Below are positions 24,905 to 35,033 of a stretch of 64,000 nt of DNA, one piece after another. The stretch comes from Achromobacter xylosoxidans A8 (GTDB lineage: Bacteria; Pseudomonadota; Gammaproteobacteria; Burkholderiales; Burkholderiaceae_B), in NCBI RefSeq assembly GCF_000165835.1, contig NC_014640.1, positions 1,798,001 through 1,862,000 on the forward strand. Reading direction: 5' to 3'. Positions within the stretch are counted from its first letter, which is position 1; every line of letters starts with the position of its first letter. Below the pieces are notes generated by a model. The model had not been told where the DNA came from, did not search any database, and saw nothing but the letters and a program-made list of their open reading frames with translations. The position numbers and the translations under genes were made by a program.

Positions 24905-25486
24905 TTACTTGCGGCTACCCACGATTTCGATCTCAACGCGACGGTTTTGGGCGCGGCCTTCCTTCGTCTTGTTGGAAGCGATCGGGTTCAGCTCACCCTT
25001 GCCTTCCGTGTAGATACGGTTCGGGTCGATACCCTTGCTGACCAGGTAGGTCTTGACCGAAGCGGCGCGGCGCTCGGACAGCTTCTGGTTGTAGGCTTCC
25101 GTACCGATCGAGTCGGTGTGGCCCACAGCAATGATGGTTTCGAGGTCGATACCGCGAGCTTGCTGGGCGACTTGGTCCAGCAGCTGACGGCCTTCGGGCT
25201 TCAGCGTCGACTTGTCGAAGTCGAAGAACGTGTCAGCGTTGAACACGACCTTGGCCGCCATCGGGGCCGGCTTCGCCTTCTGTTGTGCAACCGGAACGCC
25301 GTCGCAACCGGGGATACCGGTGGCCGGGGTCCAGAATGCATCGCGCCAGCACAGTTCGTTCGTGCCGTTCTTCCAAACGTCACCGAACGGGTTGCGCCAG
25401 TTGTCCACGGTTTGCGCGGAAGCTACACCAGAGGCCGTGACGGCGGCGAAGGCGAGCGCCAGAGCGAATTTGGAGGGTTTGTTCAT
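24905..25486 (-). CDS. ompA: OmpA-family peptidoglycan-associated protein without beta-barrel
   Basis: 193 residues. Signal peptide 1-24 (cleavage after A-S-A), a short 55-residue N-terminal segment with two Cys (E-L-C-W and P-G-C-D, possibly a disulfide) and a complete OmpA_C domain (about 75-190) containing F-D-F-D-K-S, G-H-T-D-S-I-G, S-E-R-R-A and G-K-G-E-L. The Asp and Arg that bind diaminopimelate are present. There is no space for an eight-strand barrel. It has a strong promoter, an excellent ribosome site (GAGGAGAAAC) and a strong terminator, so it should be abundant. The Bordetella protein named OmpA has this form. Codons are highly biased. Confidence 0.93.
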   Translation of the reverse strand: MNKPSKFALALAFAAVTASGVASAQTVDNWRNPFGDVWKNGTNELCWRDAFWTPATGIPGCDGVPVAQQKAKPAPMAAKVVFNADTFFDFDKSTLKPEGRQLLDQVAQQARGIDLETIIAVGHTDSIGTEAYNQKLSERRAASVKTYLVSKGIDPNRIYTEGKGELNPIASNKTKEGRAQNRRVEIEIVGSRK

Positions 25487-25561
25487 GTTTCTCCTCGTTG
25501 AGCTTGAAGCTGGATAAGTGACTCGCAGCGAACCCCCGCCGCATATCAGGAAAACGGGGCC

Positions 25562-25589
25562 AGTATAGCAACGCCAAGAGCTGGTTCAA
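25562..25589 (-). promoter_or_regulatory. ompA promoter
   Basis: On the minus strand, TTGAAC (25584-25589) and TATACT (25562-25567) are separated by 16 bases. This gives a leader of about 70 bases ending in GAGGAGAAAC before ATG 25486. Confidence 0.7.
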
Positions 25590-25818
25590 AGGAATAGCTA
25601 CTGGGTTTCCTGCGTGCTGGAAACAATCTTAAGGCATTTGGGGGGCTTTGGCTTCCCTGGAGAGGCGCATTGGCGCTGGATATGACGTTTTCGGCGCTCC
25701 TTCGGTTTTCCATGTTGGTTTTTGACAACAGGGCCGCAGGACGCGGGCTGACGCGCGGCCGGTCGCGGCCCCATGTCCGCCGCTCCGGACCGCCGAGGCG
25801 CTGCTTGGGGAGGCGCTT

Positions 25819-25848
25819 CTGACCGCTCGGGGAATCGGATGATAGAAT
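25819..25848 (+). promoter_or_regulatory. Probable gyrA promoter (extended -10)
   Basis: TGATAGAAT (TAGAAT at 25843-25848, with the extended TG) is preceded at 18 bases by CTGACC (25819-25824). The rest of the 414-base ompA/gyrA divergent gap (25487-25900) holds the ompA promoter and no gene I can support. Confidence 0.45.
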
Positions 25849-25900
25849 TTCCTGTTTACCCGGCCCGGGTTCCTCCTTACACGATTCTGTCGTTATATAT

Positions 25901-28570
25901 ATGGATTCCTTTGCCAAGGAGACGCTTCCGGTATCGCTGGAAGAAGAGATGCGCCGCAGTTACCTCGATTACGCGATGAGCGTGATCGTCGGTCGGGCGC
26001 TACCGGATGTGCGGGACGGCCTCAAGCCCGTCCACCGGCGCGTGCTCTACGCGATGCACGAACTGAACAACGACTGGAACCGCGCCTATAAGAAGTCGGC
26101 GCGTATCGTCGGGGACGTCATCGGTAAATACCACCCCCACGGCGACCAGTCCGTCTACGACACCATCGTCCGCATGGCGCAGGATTTCTCCATGCGCTAT
26201 ATGCTGGTCGACGGCCAGGGCAACTTCGGCTCGATCGACGGCGATAACGCCGCGGCGATGCGTTACACCGAAATCCGCCTGGCCAAGATCGCCCACGAAT
26301 TGCTGGCCGACATCGACCAGGAAACGGTGGACTTTGGCCCCAATTACGACGGCAGCGAACAAGAACCGCTGCTGTTGCCGTCGCGCCTGCCCAACCTGCT
26401 GGTCAACGGCAGCTCGGGCATCGCGGTGGGCATGGCCACCAACATTCCGCCCCACAACCTCCAGGAAGTGGTCGACGGCTGCCTGTACTGCCTGCGCAAT
26501 CCGGGCTGCTCGGTCGATGAGCTCATGGAGCTCATCCCGGCCCCCGATTTCCCCACCGGCGGCATCATTTACGGCATGTCCGGCGTGCGGGAAGGCTACC
26601 GCACCGGTCGCGGCCGCGTCATCATGCGCGCCAAGACCCACTTCGAAGACATGGAGAAGGGCAACCGCCAGGCCATCGTGGTCGACGCGATCCCCTACCA
26701 GGTCAACAAGAAGACGCTGCAGGAACGCATCGCCGAGCTCGTCAACGACAAGAAGATCGAAGGCATCTCGGACATCCGCGACGAGTCCGACAAGGACGGG
26801 ATGCGCCTGGTCATCGAACTCAAGCGCGGCGAGGTTCCCGAGGTCGTCCTGAACAACCTCTACAAGAACACGCAGCTGCAAGACACCTTCGGGATGAACC
26901 TGGTGGCGCTGGTCGACGGCCAGCCCCGCCTGCTCAACCTGAAGCAGATGATCGACTACTTCCTGCAGCATCGCCGCGAAGTGGTCACGCGCCGCACGGT
27001 ATTCCAGCTGCGCAAGGCCCGCGAACGCGGCCACGTGCTGGAAGGCCTGGCGGTCGCGCTCGCCAACATCGACGACTTCATCGCCATCATCAAGGCGGCG
27101 CCGACCCCCCCGGTCGCGCGCCAGGAACTGATGGCCAAGTCGTGGGATTCCTCGCTGGTGCGCGAAATGCTGTCGCGCGCCGACGGCGACACGCCGGGAG
27201 GCCGCGCGGCCTTCCGTCCGGACGACCTGGGCACCGAGTTCGGCCTCCAGGGCGACGGTATGTACCGCCTGAGCGACACGCAGGCCCAGGAAATCCTGAA
27301 CATGCGCCTGCAACGCCTGACCGGGCTGGAGCAGGACAAGATCGTCGGCGAATACAAGGACATCATGTCCACCATCGCCGACCTGCTGGACATCCTGGCG
27401 CGCCCCGAGCGCATCACCACGATCATCTCCGACGAGCTGCAGGCCATCAAGGCGGAATTCTCGACCGGCGTGAAGGATACGCGCCGCTCGGACATCGAGC
27501 TGAACGCCACCGAGCTCGACACCGAAGACCTGATCACGCCGACCGACATGGTCGTGACGCTGTCGCACGGCGGCTACATCAAGAGCCAGCCGCTGTCCGA
27601 GTACCGTTCGCAAAAGCGCGGCGGACGTGGCAAGCAGGCCACGGCCATGAAGGAAAACGACTGGATCGACCAGTTGTTCATCGCCAACACGCACGACTTC
27701 CTGCTGTGCTTCTCCAACCGCGGCCGCGTGTACTGGCTGAAGGTCTGGGAAGTGCCGCAAGGCACGCGCAACTCGCGCGGCAAGCCCATCGTCAACATGT
27801 TCCCGTTGACTGAAGGCGAGAAGATCACCGTGGTGCTGCCGGTCAAGGAATTCAGCGAAGACCACTACGTCTTCATGGCGACCTCGCGCGGCACGGTCAA
27901 GAAGACTCCGCTGTCCGACTTCTCCAATCCGCGCAAGGCCGGCATCATTGCCGTGGACCTGGACGATGGCGATTACCTGATCGGCGCCGACCTGACCGAC
28001 GGCAAGCATGACGTCATGCTGTTCTCGGACGCCGGCAAGGCCGTGCGTTTCGACGAGAACGATGTGCGTCCGATGGGCCGCAATGCCCGCGGCGTGCGCG
28101 GCATGATGCTGGAAGACACCCAGACCGTCATCGCGTTGCTGGTGGCTGGCGACGAAACGCAAAGCGTGCTGACCGCCACCGAAAACGGCTACGGCAAGCG
28201 TACGCCGATCACCGAGTACACGCGCCACGGCCGCGGCACCAAGGGCATGATCGCCATCCAGACCAGCTCGCGCAACGGCAAGGTCGTGGGCGCAGTGCTG
28301 GTCATGCCTTCGGACGAGATCATGCTGATCACGACCGGCGGCGTGCTGGTGCGCACCCGCGTCTCGGAAATCCGCGAAATGGGCCGCGCCACGCAAGGCG
28401 TTACGCTCATCAACGTCGATGACGGCAGTTCGTTGTCCGGCGTGCGCCGCGTCGTCGAAAGCGATGCGGACGATGATGGCGACCTGGGCGAAGACGGCCA
28501 GGAAGCGGATGGCGGCGACGACAACGGCGCTGCGGACTCGACGGATTCGACGGAACCTACGGAGCAATAA
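25901..28570 (+). CDS. gyrA: DNA gyrase subunit A
   Basis: 889 residues. Numbering matches E. coli exactly through the breakage-reunion domain: catalytic Tyr122 in A-A-M-R-Y-T. The quinolone-determining region reads [10 protein letters not shown], so position 83 is Gln rather than Ser and position 87 is Asp. The GyrA box Q-K-R-G-G-R-G-K is at 571-578, followed by the six-blade C-terminal DNA-wrapping domain and an acidic Asp/Glu/Gly-rich tail after about residue 850. It introduces negative supercoils with GyrB. No Shine-Dalgarno element is seen before the ATG (TCGTTATATAT). Its stop shares one base with serC. Confidence 0.99.
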   Translation: MDSFAKETLPVSLEEEMRRSYLDYAMSVIVGRALPDVRDGLKPVHRRVLYAMHELNNDWNRAYKKSARIVGDVIGKYHPHGDQSVYDTIVRMAQDFSMRYMLVDGQGNFGSIDGDNAAAMRYTEIRLAKIAHELLADIDQETVDFGPNYDGSEQEPLLLPSRLPNLLVNGSSGIAVGMATNIPPHNLQEVVDGCLYCLRNPGCSVDELMELIPAPDFPTGGIIYGMSGVREGYRTGRGRVIMRAKTHFEDMEKGNRQAIVVDAIPYQVNKKTLQERIAELVNDKKIEGISDIRDESDKDGMRLVIELKRGEVPEVVLNNLYKNTQLQDTFGMNLVALVDGQPRLLNLKQMIDYFLQHRREVVTRRTVFQLRKARERGHVLEGLAVALANIDDFIAIIKAAPTPPVARQELMAKSWDSSLVREMLSRADGDTPGGRAAFRPDDLGTEFGLQGDGMYRLSDTQAQEILNMRLQRLTGLEQDKIVGEYKDIMSTIADLLDILARPERITTIISDELQAIKAEFSTGVKDTRRSDIELNATELDTEDLITPTDMVVTLSHGGYIKSQPLSEYRSQKRGGRGKQATAMKENDWIDQLFIANTHDFLLCFSNRGRVYWLKVWEVPQGTRNSRGKPIVNMFPLTEGEKITVVLPVKEFSEDHYVFMATSRGTVKKTPLSDFSNPRKAGIIAVDLDDGDYLIGADLTDGKHDVMLFSDAGKAVRFDENDVRPMGRNARGVRGMMLEDTQTVIALLVAGDETQSVLTATENGYGKRTPITEYTRHGRGTKGMIAIQTSSRNGKVVGAVLVMPSDEIMLITTGGVLVRTRVSEIREMGRATQGVTLINVDDGSSLSGVRRVVESDADDDGDLGEDGQEADGGDDNGAADSTDSTEPTEQ

Positions 28571-29700
28571 TGGCCCGCCCCTGGAACTTCTCGGCAGGCC
28601 CCTCGGCCTTGCCCGAGGTGGTGCTGCAGCAAGCCGCTGCGGAAATGCTGGACTGGCACGGCAGCGGCATGTCCGTGATGGAAATGAGCCATCGCGGCAA
28701 GCATTTCGTGCAGATCTGCGATGAAGCCGAGTCCGATCTGCGCGACTTGCTGGGCCTGCCGGCGGACTACGCCGTGATGTTCATGCAAGGCGGCGGTTCC
28801 GGGGAAAACGCCATCGTCCCCATGAATCTCATGGGGCGCCGCGGCACGCCGGCAGCCGACTTCGTCGTGACGGGCCATTGGTCCAAGCGTTCGTACAAGG
28901 AAGCCGGCCGCTATGGCAGTACCCATGTGGCGGCAAGCAGCGAGCAGGCCATCCAGTTGGATGGCCGCGAGCAGGCGCCGCTGACCTGGGTGCCGCCGGT
29001 CGATACCTGGCAGGTGCGCCCGGATTCGGCCTATCTGCATCTTTGCAGCAATGAAACCATCGGCGGCGTCGAGTTCATGGACTGGCCCGACACCGCCGCG
29101 CTGGGCGCGCCCGACGTACCGTTGGTCGTCGACGCGTCCTCGCATTTCCTGTCGCGTTCGATGGACGTGACGCGCACCGGCATGATGTATGCCGGCGCGC
29201 AGAAGAACGCCGGTCCGGCGGGCGTGACCATGGTCATCGCGCGCCGCGACCTGATCGGCCACGCCTTGCCGATCTGCCCGTCCGCGTTCGACTACGCCAA
29301 TGTGGCCGCCGAGCATTCGCGCTACAACACGCCGCCGACCTTCGCTATCTACGTCGCCGGCCTGGTGTTCAAGTGGGTCAAGGCCAATGGCGGCGTGGCC
29401 GGCATGGAAGCGGCGAACAAGGCCAAGGCCGATCTGCTGTACGGCTACCTGGACAGCACCAGCTTCTATCGCAATCCCATCCACGCACCCGTGCGCTCGC
29501 GCATGAACGTGCCGTTCGTGCTGCGCGACGAATCGCTCAACGACGCCTTCCTGCAAGGCGCGGACGCGGCCGGCCTGACCCAGCTCAAGGGCCACAAGAG
29601 CGTGGGCGGCATGCGCGCCTCCATTTATAACGCCGTGCCCCTGGCAGGGGTGTCGGCGCTGGTCGAGTACCTCAAGGAATTCGAGCGTCGCTATGGATGA
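28570..29700 (+). CDS. serC: Phosphoserine aminotransferase
   Basis: 376 residues, beginning [11 protein letters not shown] typical of SerC. The PLP-binding Lys is in [12 protein letters not shown] near residue 211, and H-R-G-K-H-F near 39 binds phosphate. It makes phosphoserine (serine) and 4-phosphohydroxythreonine (pyridoxal). The ATG overlaps the gyrA stop (TAATG), so translation is coupled, an unusual gyrA-serC linkage that is nevertheless typical of beta-proteobacteria. The stop overlaps the pheA start by eight bases. Confidence 0.98.
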   Translation: MARPWNFSAGPSALPEVVLQQAAAEMLDWHGSGMSVMEMSHRGKHFVQICDEAESDLRDLLGLPADYAVMFMQGGGSGENAIVPMNLMGRRGTPAADFVVTGHWSKRSYKEAGRYGSTHVAASSEQAIQLDGREQAPLTWVPPVDTWQVRPDSAYLHLCSNETIGGVEFMDWPDTAALGAPDVPLVVDASSHFLSRSMDVTRTGMMYAGAQKNAGPAGVTMVIARRDLIGHALPICPSAFDYANVAAEHSRYNTPPTFAIYVAGLVFKWVKANGGVAGMEAANKAKADLLYGYLDSTSFYRNPIHAPVRSRMNVPFVLRDESLNDAFLQGADAAGLTQLKGHKSVGGMRASIYNAVPLAGVSALVEYLKEFERRYG

Positions 29701-30778
29701 CGATCTGCAGCGCAAGCTGCTCCCCCTGCGTCAGCGCATCGACGCCTTGGACGCCCAGATCCTCGACCTCCTGACGCAGCGCGCGAGCGCCGCGCTGGAA
29801 GTGGGCGAGGCCAAGCACGCCGCGAACGCCGATGGCCCCGTGCTGCGCCCCGAGCGCGAAGCCGATGTCATCCGCCGTTTGCAGCAGGCCAATCCCGGTC
29901 CGTTTCCGAACGCTGGCGTGGCTGCGGTCTGGACCGAAATCATCTCGGCCTGTCGCGGCCTGGAGCGCGGCATGACGGTCGCTTTCCTGGGGCCTCAAGG
30001 TTCGTTCTCCGAGCAGGCGGCGCGAGAGCATTTCGGGCAGGCCGTGCAGAAACTGCCGTGCGCCTCGTTTGACGAGGTTTTCCGCGCCGTCGAGGCAGGA
30101 CAGGCGGACGTGGGCATGGTGCCGGTCGAGAACTCCACCGAAGGCGCGGTCAACCGCAGCCTGGATCTGCTGCTCAACACGCCCCTGAAGATCCTGGGCG
30201 AGCGTTCGCTGGTGATACGCCATTGCCTGATGTCGCAGTCCGGCAGCATGGACGGCATCAAGACGATATCCGCGCATCCGCAAGCGCTGGCCCAGTGCCA
30301 GGGCTGGCTCACGCGCAACTATCCCGACGTGGCCCGGGTGGCCGCGTCCAGCAATTCCGAGGCCGCGCGCGCGGCGGCGTCCGACCCGAGCATCGCGGCG
30401 ATCGCCGGCGAGGTGGCGGCGCCCGCCTGGAGCCTGCAGATCGTCGCTGCGGGCATCCAGGACGATCCGCACAATCGCACGCGCTTCCTGGCGATCGGCA
30501 ACATCGAGCCGCTGGTCAGCGGCAAGGACAAGACCAGCCTGATCCTGGCAGTGCCGAACCGTGCGGGCGCCGTTTACGAAATGCTGGCGCCGCTGGCGGC
30601 CAACGGCGTCTCCATGACGCGCTTCGAGTCGCGGCCCGCGCGCACCGGGCAGTGGGAATACTATTTCTATGTGGACGTGCTGGGTCACCGCAATGATCCG
30701 AACGTCGAACGCGCCCTTGCTGCCTTGCAGGCGCAGGTTGCCTACCTGAAAGTGCTGGGTTCCTACCCGGCGCCGTGA
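29693..30778 (+). CDS. pheA: Bifunctional chorismate mutase / prephenate dehydratase
   Basis: 361 residues. AroQ chorismate mutase helices (1-85; L-R-Q-R-I-D-A-L-D start), prephenate dehydratase domain (about 95-270; P-Q-G-S-F-S-E near 99 and V-E-N-S-T-E-G-A-V near 143) and a C-terminal ACT domain (about 280-355) with the E-S-R-P Phe-binding motif. It converts chorismate to phenylpyruvate and should be Phe-inhibited. The start lies inside the end of serC; the stop overlaps the hisC GTG by four bases. Confidence 0.97.
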   Translation: MDDDLQRKLLPLRQRIDALDAQILDLLTQRASAALEVGEAKHAANADGPVLRPEREADVIRRLQQANPGPFPNAGVAAVWTEIISACRGLERGMTVAFLGPQGSFSEQAAREHFGQAVQKLPCASFDEVFRAVEAGQADVGMVPVENSTEGAVNRSLDLLLNTPLKILGERSLVIRHCLMSQSGSMDGIKTISAHPQALAQCQGWLTRNYPDVARVAASSNSEAARAAASDPSIAAIAGEVAAPAWSLQIVAAGIQDDPHNRTRFLAIGNIEPLVSGKDKTSLILAVPNRAGAVYEMLAPLAANGVSMTRFESRPARTGQWEYYFYVDVLGHRNDPNVERALAALQAQVAYLKVLGSYPAP

Positions 30779-31911
30779 GCCTCTCCGACATGACCACCGC
30801 ACCCAAGCCCCTTGTTGCTCCCGCGCACGTCAGCGCCATCGCGCCTTACCAGGCCGGCAAGCCTATCGAAGAACTGGCCCGCGAATTCGGGCTGGATCCT
30901 GCCGGCATCGTCAAGCTGGCGTCCAATGAAAACCCGCTGGGCATGCCCAAGTCGGCGCGCGAGGCCATGCTGGCCGCGGCCGAGTCGCTGGCGCGCTATC
31001 CCGATCCCAACGGCTTTGATCTGAAGGCGGCATTGGCCGAGCGCTACGGCGTGCCGATGAGCTGGGTCACGTTGGGCAACGGTTCCAACGACATCTTGGA
31101 AATCGCGGCGCTGGCGCTGCTGGAGCCGGGCGTGTCGGCGGTGTACGCGCAGCATTCGTTCGCGGTGTATCGCCTGGCGACCCAGGCGCGCGGCGCGCGC
31201 CACATCGTGGTGCCGGCCAAGGACTACGGCCATGACCTGGACGCGATGTTCGACGCCATCGCCGACGATACGCGGCTGCTGTTCATCGCCAACCCGAACA
31301 ATCCGACCGGTACCTTCGTGCCGGGCGACCAGATCGCGGCCTTCCTGGAGCGTGTCCAGGCCGCCCACGGCGACCGCGTGACGGTGGTGTTGGACGAGGC
31401 TTACAACGAGTACCTCGATCCCGAGTTCCGCTTCGACAGCACGGCGCTGGTGCGCCGCTATCCGAATCTGATCGTGTCGCGCACGTTCTCCAAGGCCTAC
31501 GGCCTGGCGGGCCTGCGGGTGGGCTTCGCCGTGGCGCAACCCGTCCTGACGGATCTGCTGAACCGCGTGCGCCAGCCGTTCAACGTCAATACGCTGGCGC
31601 AGGCCGCGGCCATCGCCGCGCTGCGCGACGCGGCCTACCTGGAAGAGGCCTACGCCTCGAACAAGGCGGGCAAGGCGCAACTGTGCGCCGCGTTTGAACG
31701 TCTGAAGCTGCGCTACGTCCCCAGCTACGGCAACTTTGTGCTGGTGCACGTGGGCGACGCTCCGCGCATCAACCTGGAACTGCTCAAGCGCGGTGTGATC
31801 GTGCGCCCGGTGGCCGGCGACGGCTTGCCGGAGTGGCTGCGGGTGTCCATCGGGCTGCCGCAGGAAAACGACCGATTCATTGACGCGCTGACCGCCATCC
31901 TTTCCGCATGA
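30775..31911 (+). CDS. hisC: Histidinol-phosphate aminotransferase
   Basis: 378 residues from GTG 30775, which overlaps the pheA stop (GTGA); ATG 30790 is an alternative. Class II-like PLP aminotransferase: L-A-S-N-E-N-P-L near 43-50, N-P-N-N-P-T-G near 174, D-E-A-Y near 208, and the PLP Lys in T-F-S-K-A-Y-G-L-A-G-L-R near 238. In an aromatic operon it probably also transaminates phenylpyruvate/4-hydroxyphenylpyruvate, as HisC2/HisHb enzymes do (inferred). Its ATGA stop overlap couples it to tyrA. Confidence 0.93.
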   Translation: MSLSDMTTAPKPLVAPAHVSAIAPYQAGKPIEELAREFGLDPAGIVKLASNENPLGMPKSAREAMLAAAESLARYPDPNGFDLKAALAERYGVPMSWVTLGNGSNDILEIAALALLEPGVSAVYAQHSFAVYRLATQARGARHIVVPAKDYGHDLDAMFDAIADDTRLLFIANPNNPTGTFVPGDQIAAFLERVQAAHGDRVTVVLDEAYNEYLDPEFRFDSTALVRRYPNLIVSRTFSKAYGLAGLRVGFAVAQPVLTDLLNRVRQPFNVNTLAQAAAIAALRDAAYLEEAYASNKAGKAQLCAAFERLKLRYVPSYGNFVLVHVGDAPRINLELLKRGVIVRPVAGDGLPEWLRVSIGLPQENDRFIDALTAILSA

Positions 31912-32810
31912 ACGACGCGTCACCGAAATCCGATCAGGGGGCCGCTGGCCCCCTGATTCCTGTATTGGCCGTCGTAGGCGTGGGCCTGATCGGCGGCTCC
32001 TTCGCCGCGGCCTTGCGCCGGGCCGGCCAGGTTGGCCGGGTGCTGGGGGTGGGGCGCAACGCGCAATCCCTGGCCCGCGCCGTTGAATTGGGGCTGATCG
32101 ACGAGGCCGCTTCCGTCGAGGAAGCCGCGGCTCGTGCCGACCTGATCCTGCTGGCGACGCCGGTGGGCGGGCTGGCCGACGCGTTGTCGCGCATGCGCGC
32201 GCACCTGCGTCCCGGCACCGTGCTGACCGATGGCGGCAGCACCAAGGTGGAAGTGGTTGCGGCCGCGCGCGCCGCCCTGGGTGACCGGGCCGCGCAGTTC
32301 GTGCCTGGCCATCCCATCGCCGGCGCCGAGCGCACCGGGCCGGAGGCGGCCGATGCCGACCTGTACCGCAAGCGCACCGTCATTCTGACCCCCCTGGCCG
32401 AGAACGGCGCGGCCTCGCTGGACCTGGTGCGCCGCGCGTGGCAGGCTTGCGGGGCGGGCGTGATCGACATGGACGCCGACGCCCATGACCGGGTGCTGGC
32501 CTCGGTCAGCCATCTGCCGCATTTGCTGTCGGCGGCGTACATGGAACAGGTGGCCGAGGCCTCCGACGCCGCCACGCGCCTGGATCTCGCGGGCAGCGGC
32601 TTTCGCGACTTCACGCGCATCGCCGCGGGTTCGCCCGAGATGTGGCGCGACATCTTTCTGTCCAACCGCGACGCGATGCTGGCCGAACTGGCCGACGTGC
32701 GCGCGGTGCTGGATCGTGCCGAACGCGCCATTGCCGACGGCGATGGCGCGGCTTTGCTGAAGCTGCTGGACACGGCGGCCCGCGCCCGCCGCAACTGGCG
32801 CAAGGAGTAG
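31908..32810 (+). CDS. tyrA: Prephenate dehydrogenase
   Basis: 300 residues. N-terminal Rossmann fold with [10 protein letters not shown] near 20-29, G-H-P-I-A-G-A-E near 126 (active-site His), and a helical C-terminal domain with S-H-L-P-H near 200. It oxidises prephenate to 4-hydroxyphenylpyruvate. No ACT domain, so no obvious Tyr-binding regulatory domain. The ATG overlaps the hisC stop by four bases; aroA follows five bases after. Confidence 0.95.
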   Translation: MNDASPKSDQGAAGPLIPVLAVVGVGLIGGSFAAALRRAGQVGRVLGVGRNAQSLARAVELGLIDEAASVEEAAARADLILLATPVGGLADALSRMRAHLRPGTVLTDGGSTKVEVVAAARAALGDRAAQFVPGHPIAGAERTGPEAADADLYRKRTVILTPLAENGAASLDLVRRAWQACGAGVIDMDADAHDRVLASVSHLPHLLSAAYMEQVAEASDAATRLDLAGSGFRDFTRIAAGSPEMWRDIFLSNRDAMLAELADVRAVLDRAERAIADGDGAALLKLLDTAARARRNWRKE

Positions 32811-32815
32811 CTGAC

Positions 32816-34138
32816 ATGGGTGCTTTGCCTTATCTCGATCTGCCGCGCGTGCGGCAAGCGCGGGGCGTGATTGCCCTGCCAGGTTCCAAAAGTATTTCCA
32901 ACCGTGTGCTGCTGCTGTCCGCCATCGCTGAAGGCAGCACGGTCATCACTGGGTTGCTGGACTCCGACGACACCCGCGTCATGCTCGGCGCCTTGCGCCA
33001 ACTGGGCGTGCAGGTGTCGGAACTGGACGCGGGCAGCGTCACGGTGCAGGGCGTGCGCCGCTTTCCCGTGGAAAGCGCTGACCTGTTCATGGGCAATGCC
33101 GGCACCGCGATCCGGCCGCTGACTGCCGCGCTGGCGCTGATGGGCGGCGACTACCGCCTGTCGGGCGTGCCGCGCATGCACGAACGTCCCATCGGCGATC
33201 TGGTCGACGCGCTCAAGGGCCTGGGCGCCAGCATCGATTATCTGGGCCAGCCTGGTTATCCGCCGCTGCGCATCGGCCGCGGCGAGATCGCGGCGGACGC
33301 GGTCACGCGCGTGCAGGGTTCGGTGTCCAGCCAGTTCCTCACGGCCTTGTTGATGGCCGCGCCGCTGCAGGCCGGCCGCAGCGGCAAGCCCGTCACGATC
33401 GAAGTGCTGGGCGAACTCATTTCCAAGCCCTACATCGAGATCACGTTGAACCTGATGGCGCGCTTCGGCGTGCAGGTGCGGCGCGACGGCTGGAGCCGCT
33501 TCGTCATCGACGGCGGGGCGGCCTACCGCAGCCCCGGGCAGATTGCGGTCGAAGGCGATGCCTCCACGGCTTCCTATTTTTTGGCGCTGGGCGCGATCGG
33601 CGGTGGGCCGCTGCGCGTGACCGGCGTGGGCGCTGACAGCATCCAGGGCGACGTCGCCTTTGCTGCCACCCTGGCCGACATGGGCGCCTCGGTGAGCTAC
33701 GGCCCCGATTGGATCGAAGTGTCGGGCGCGCGCGTGGCCCAGGGCGAACGCCTGAAAGCCTTCGACACCGATTTCAACCTGATCCCGGACGCCGCCATGA
33801 CCGCGGCTGCCCTGGCGCTGTACGCCGACGGCCCGTGCCGCCTGCGCAATATCGGCAGCTGGCGGGTCAAGGAAACCGACCGCATCCACGCCATGCAGAC
33901 CGAGCTGGAAAAGCTGGGTGCCCAGGTGGAATCGGGGCCGGATTGGCTGCGCGTGACGCCGCCGGCGCAGGATGCCTGGCGCGATGCGCACATCGGCACC
34001 TGGGACGACCACCGCATGGCCATGTGCTTCTCGCTGGCGGCTTTCGGGCCGGCGGCGGTTCGTATCCTCGATCCGGGTTGCGTCAGCAAGACCTTCCCGG
34101 GTTACTTTGATGTTTACGCGGGCCTGGTTGCGGCCTAG
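32816..34138 (+). CDS. aroA: 3-phosphoshikimate 1-carboxyvinyltransferase (EPSP synthase)
   Basis: 440 residues from ATG 32816, with AAGGAG ten bases upstream. Class I enzyme: [10 protein letters not shown] near 20-29 and [11 protein letters not shown] near 92-102, where the Gly and Pro associated with glyphosate sensitivity are retained. [10 protein letters not shown] near 318 and T-W-D-D-H-R-M-A-M near 394 complete the active site. It makes EPSP for chorismate. It lies between tyrA and cmk in the aromatic operon. Confidence 0.98.
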   Translation: MGALPYLDLPRVRQARGVIALPGSKSISNRVLLLSAIAEGSTVITGLLDSDDTRVMLGALRQLGVQVSELDAGSVTVQGVRRFPVESADLFMGNAGTAIRPLTAALALMGGDYRLSGVPRMHERPIGDLVDALKGLGASIDYLGQPGYPPLRIGRGEIAADAVTRVQGSVSSQFLTALLMAAPLQAGRSGKPVTIEVLGELISKPYIEITLNLMARFGVQVRRDGWSRFVIDGGAAYRSPGQIAVEGDASTASYFLALGAIGGGPLRVTGVGADSIQGDVAFAATLADMGASVSYGPDWIEVSGARVAQGERLKAFDTDFNLIPDAAMTAAALALYADGPCRLRNIGSWRVKETDRIHAMQTELEKLGAQVESGPDWLRVTPPAQDAWRDAHIGTWDDHRMAMCFSLAAFGPAAVRILDPGCVSKTFPGYFDVYAGLVAA

Positions 34139-34151
34139 CGAAGAATTGCCC

Positions 34152-34838
34152 ATGACTTCGATTTCCCCTGAAACTGCTTCTGTCCCCGTCATCACCATCG
34201 ACGGCCCCACCGCATCCGGCAAGGGCACGGTGGCCCACCGCGTCGCCAAGGCCCTGGGCTGGGACGTGCTGGACAGCGGCGCGCTCTATCGCCTGACGGC
34301 CCTGGCGGCGCTCAACCGCGGCTTGTCCGCCGAAGACGAGCCCGCCGTGGCGCGCGTGGCCGAAACCCTGGATGTGCGTTTCGAGGGCCCCCATGTCTAC
34401 CTCGAAGGCGCGGACGTGGGCCACGAGATCCGCCGTGAGGAAGTCGGCAATTTCGCCTCGCGCGTGGCCGCCTTCCCGGGCGTGCGGCAGGCGCTGCTCG
34501 AGCGCCAGCGCGCTTTCCGGGTGGCGCCGGGCCTGGTTGCGGACGGGCGCGATATGGGTACGGTGGTGTTTCCCGATGCGCCCCTGAAGGTGTTTCTGGT
34601 CGCCGATGTGGTCGCGCGGGCGCAGAGGCGCTGTAAGCAGTTGATCGAAAAGGGAATTTCTGCTAATCTTGATGACCTCCTACGGGATATGCGCGAGCGG
34701 GACGCCCGCGATATGGGGCGAACTACAGCGCCCTTGGCTCCCGCAGCGGATGCACACGTGCTGGATTCGTCTGATTTGACGATTGCGGAAACGGTGCAGG
34801 CAATACTGGATTTCTGGAAGAAGGCCGCTGCGGATTGA
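34152..34838 (+). CDS. cmk: Cytidylate kinase
   Basis: 228 residues, typical size. The P-loop G-P-T-A-S-G-K-G-T lies near 18-26, D-S-G-A-L-Y-R near 41, V-A-D-G-R-D-M-G-T near 131, and R-x2-R-D-A-R-D near 184 (lid). It phosphorylates CMP/dCMP. Start at ATG 34152 (M-T-S-I-S-P); only a weak GAAGAA ribosome site. Position between aroA and rpsA is conserved across proteobacteria. Confidence 0.97.
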   Translation: MTSISPETASVPVITIDGPTASGKGTVAHRVAKALGWDVLDSGALYRLTALAALNRGLSAEDEPAVARVAETLDVRFEGPHVYLEGADVGHEIRREEVGNFASRVAAFPGVRQALLERQRAFRVAPGLVADGRDMGTVVFPDAPLKVFLVADVVARAQRRCKQLIEKGISANLDDLLRDMRERDARDMGRTTAPLAPAADAHVLDSSDLTIAETVQAILDFWKKAAAD

Positions 34839-34998
34839 GCGATCGGTCCCGGACTTTCCCCAAGAATCCTCCGTAGTTTTCTGTTTTTTATCGGCCCTGT
34901 TCACGCCAGGCGCAACCCCCACGGGCCACCCCGCAAGGGCGAACCGGCAAACAGGCATTTTGACTCCACTGTGGCGGGCAATCCGCTGCGGTGTGTTT

Positions 34999-35019
34999 TT
35001 AACGGCCATTTCGGCCTAA
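34999..35019 (+). other. Possible leader hairpin before rpsA
   Basis: TTA-AC-GGCC-ATTTC-GGCC-TAA can fold into a small stem ending 14 bases before the rpsA ATG, where no Shine-Dalgarno sequence exists. S1 autoregulates its own translation through structured leaders in E. coli; here this is only suggested. Confidence 0.3.
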
Positions 35020-35033
35020 TGGATTTCAACCCC

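Noticed and set aside
25894..25902. TATATAT directly before gyrA as a promoter -10
   Set aside because: It abuts the ATG, so transcription would start inside the coding region; TAGAAT at 25843 is better placed.
28540..28560. Short GACTCGACGGATTCGACGG tandem near the gyrA end as a repeat element
   Set aside because: It encodes the acidic/Ser-Thr tail of GyrA (repeated T-D-S-T) and has only two degenerate copies.
26000..28567. Long minus-strand frame opposite gyrA
   Set aside because: Complete antisense of the GyrA coding frame with no recognisable domain.
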